Positions 5,250 to 5,471 of a DNA stretch of 5,471 nt are shown piece by piece (positions within the stretch are counted from its first letter, which is position 1; each line of letters starts with the position of its first letter). This stretch comes from Alistipes sp. (lineage in GTDB: Bacteria > Bacteroidota > Bacteroidia > Bacteroidales > Rikenellaceae). The stretch covers positions 1 through 5,471 of the forward strand of contig JAITWC010000002.1 of NCBI GenBank assembly GCA_031285485.1, given 5' to 3'. A model generated the notes under the pieces. That model was not told the DNA's origin. It saw nothing but the letters and a program-made list of their open reading frames with translations, and did not search any database. Position numbers and translations under genes: made by a program.

Positions 5250-5471
5250 CTGTCGGTTTGGCTGAACGTCCCGCGCGCGGGTTACCTTGTTGAGCAGGTC
5301 GCCGTGTCCATGCGCCGCGCGGTGGCGGCCGGCCGCAGCGGGCTTTGCGCCACCCGAAGGCGCAGCATCCGCCCGTCGTGGAGCGGTATATCTTCGTGTT
5401 GCGGTGCCATCGTCGTGCGTTTTGGCGGTTTAGTGCGGCGAAGACAGGGGTTTTTCGCCGGTTTTGCAAGC
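5250..5471. other. GC-rich, inverted-repeat-rich tail without a confident gene
   Basis: 222 bp to the window end. It contains the palindromes CCCGCGCGCGGG (5270-5281) and GCGGCCGGCCGC (5325-5336), a TGCGCC/GGCGCA hairpin (5346-5364, 7-nt loop) and a further hairpin at 5436-5460. The longest frame with an ATG on the minus strand that avoids rimO is 42 codons (5410 to 5282, starting MAPQHEDIPLHDGRMLRLRV). A neighbouring minus frame without a start codon runs from 5429 to 5235 and ends DLLNKVTRARDVQPNRQL. The plus frame after the rimO stop stays open to the window end. High GC keeps many frames open, so none is called. Confidence 0.5.
5436..5465 (+). terminator. Possible terminator of the ftsY-rimO operon
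   Basis: A 7-bp stem CGGCGAA (5436-5442) / TTCGCCG (5454-5460) with an 11-nt loop is followed by G and four T (5462-5465). The T-tract is short and the loop long, and it lies almost 190 bp past the rimO stop, so this is a weak candidate. No better terminator is visible nearer to rimO. Confidence 0.25.

Noticed and set aside
3854..5293. 479-codon plus-strand open frame
   Set aside because: An alternative frame of rimO, dominated by Arg-rich low-complexity sequence.
5346..5364. Possible SRP RNA near ftsY
   Set aside because: The region has GAAGG...GCAGC-like letters, but the conserved SRP RNA apical loop and its symmetric internal loop cannot be laid out here.
5197..5469. 90-codon minus-strand open frame at the right end
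   Set aside because: Arg/Pro-rich translation with no domain, overlapping the rimO 3' end; typical of open frames in GC-rich DNA.

Overview
The window looks like a piece of chromosome from a GC-rich member of the Bacteroidota, probably Bacteroidales (an Alistipes/Rikenellaceae-type organism is my best guess). The evidence is perfect TAnnTTTG -7 promoter boxes, poor Shine-Dalgarno use, a DUF4919-type exported protein (a family I know mainly from Bacteroidota), and ftsY and rimO lying close together as is common in that phylum. The lineage is inferred from these signs, not from a database match.

Layout. Positions 30-1130 (+) hold a membrane-anchored protein of no family I can name. It is visibly more AT-rich and AAA/GAA/ATA-rich than its neighbours. 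A 218-bp convergent gap follows with no convincing gene or terminator. Positions 1349-2269 (-) encode a cation diffusion facilitator (CDF) metal exporter. A 49-bp divergent gap (2270-2318) carries two back-to-back -7 boxes, one per strand and one base apart. Rightward from there runs a compact three-gene operon: ftsY (2319-3308), a small secreted DUF4919-like protein (3313-3966, 4 bp after ftsY), and rimO (3951-5249, GTG start, overlapping the previous gene by 16 bp). The last 222 bp are GC-rich and full of inverted repeats, with no confident gene.

Function. FtsY is the SRP receptor GTPase that delivers nascent membrane proteins to the translocon. RimO is the radical-SAM enzyme that methylthiolates ribosomal protein S12. 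The DUF4919 protein between them is exported and has no known function. The CDF transporter presumably removes divalent metal from the cytoplasm; its TM5 metal site has Asn where the classical family has His.

The most unusual signals are non-coding. A perfect 11-bp inverted repeat followed by A-T6 on the minus strand lies inside the first gene and reads as an antisense intrinsic terminator. Two smaller copies of the same design sit in tandem in the first 95 bp of ftsY, upstream of the CDF promoter; on the plus strand the same two places read as in-frame A-AAA-AAG slippery heptamers followed directly by a GC hairpin. I saw no CRISPR array, tRNA, rRNA, insertion sequence or recognisable defence system.
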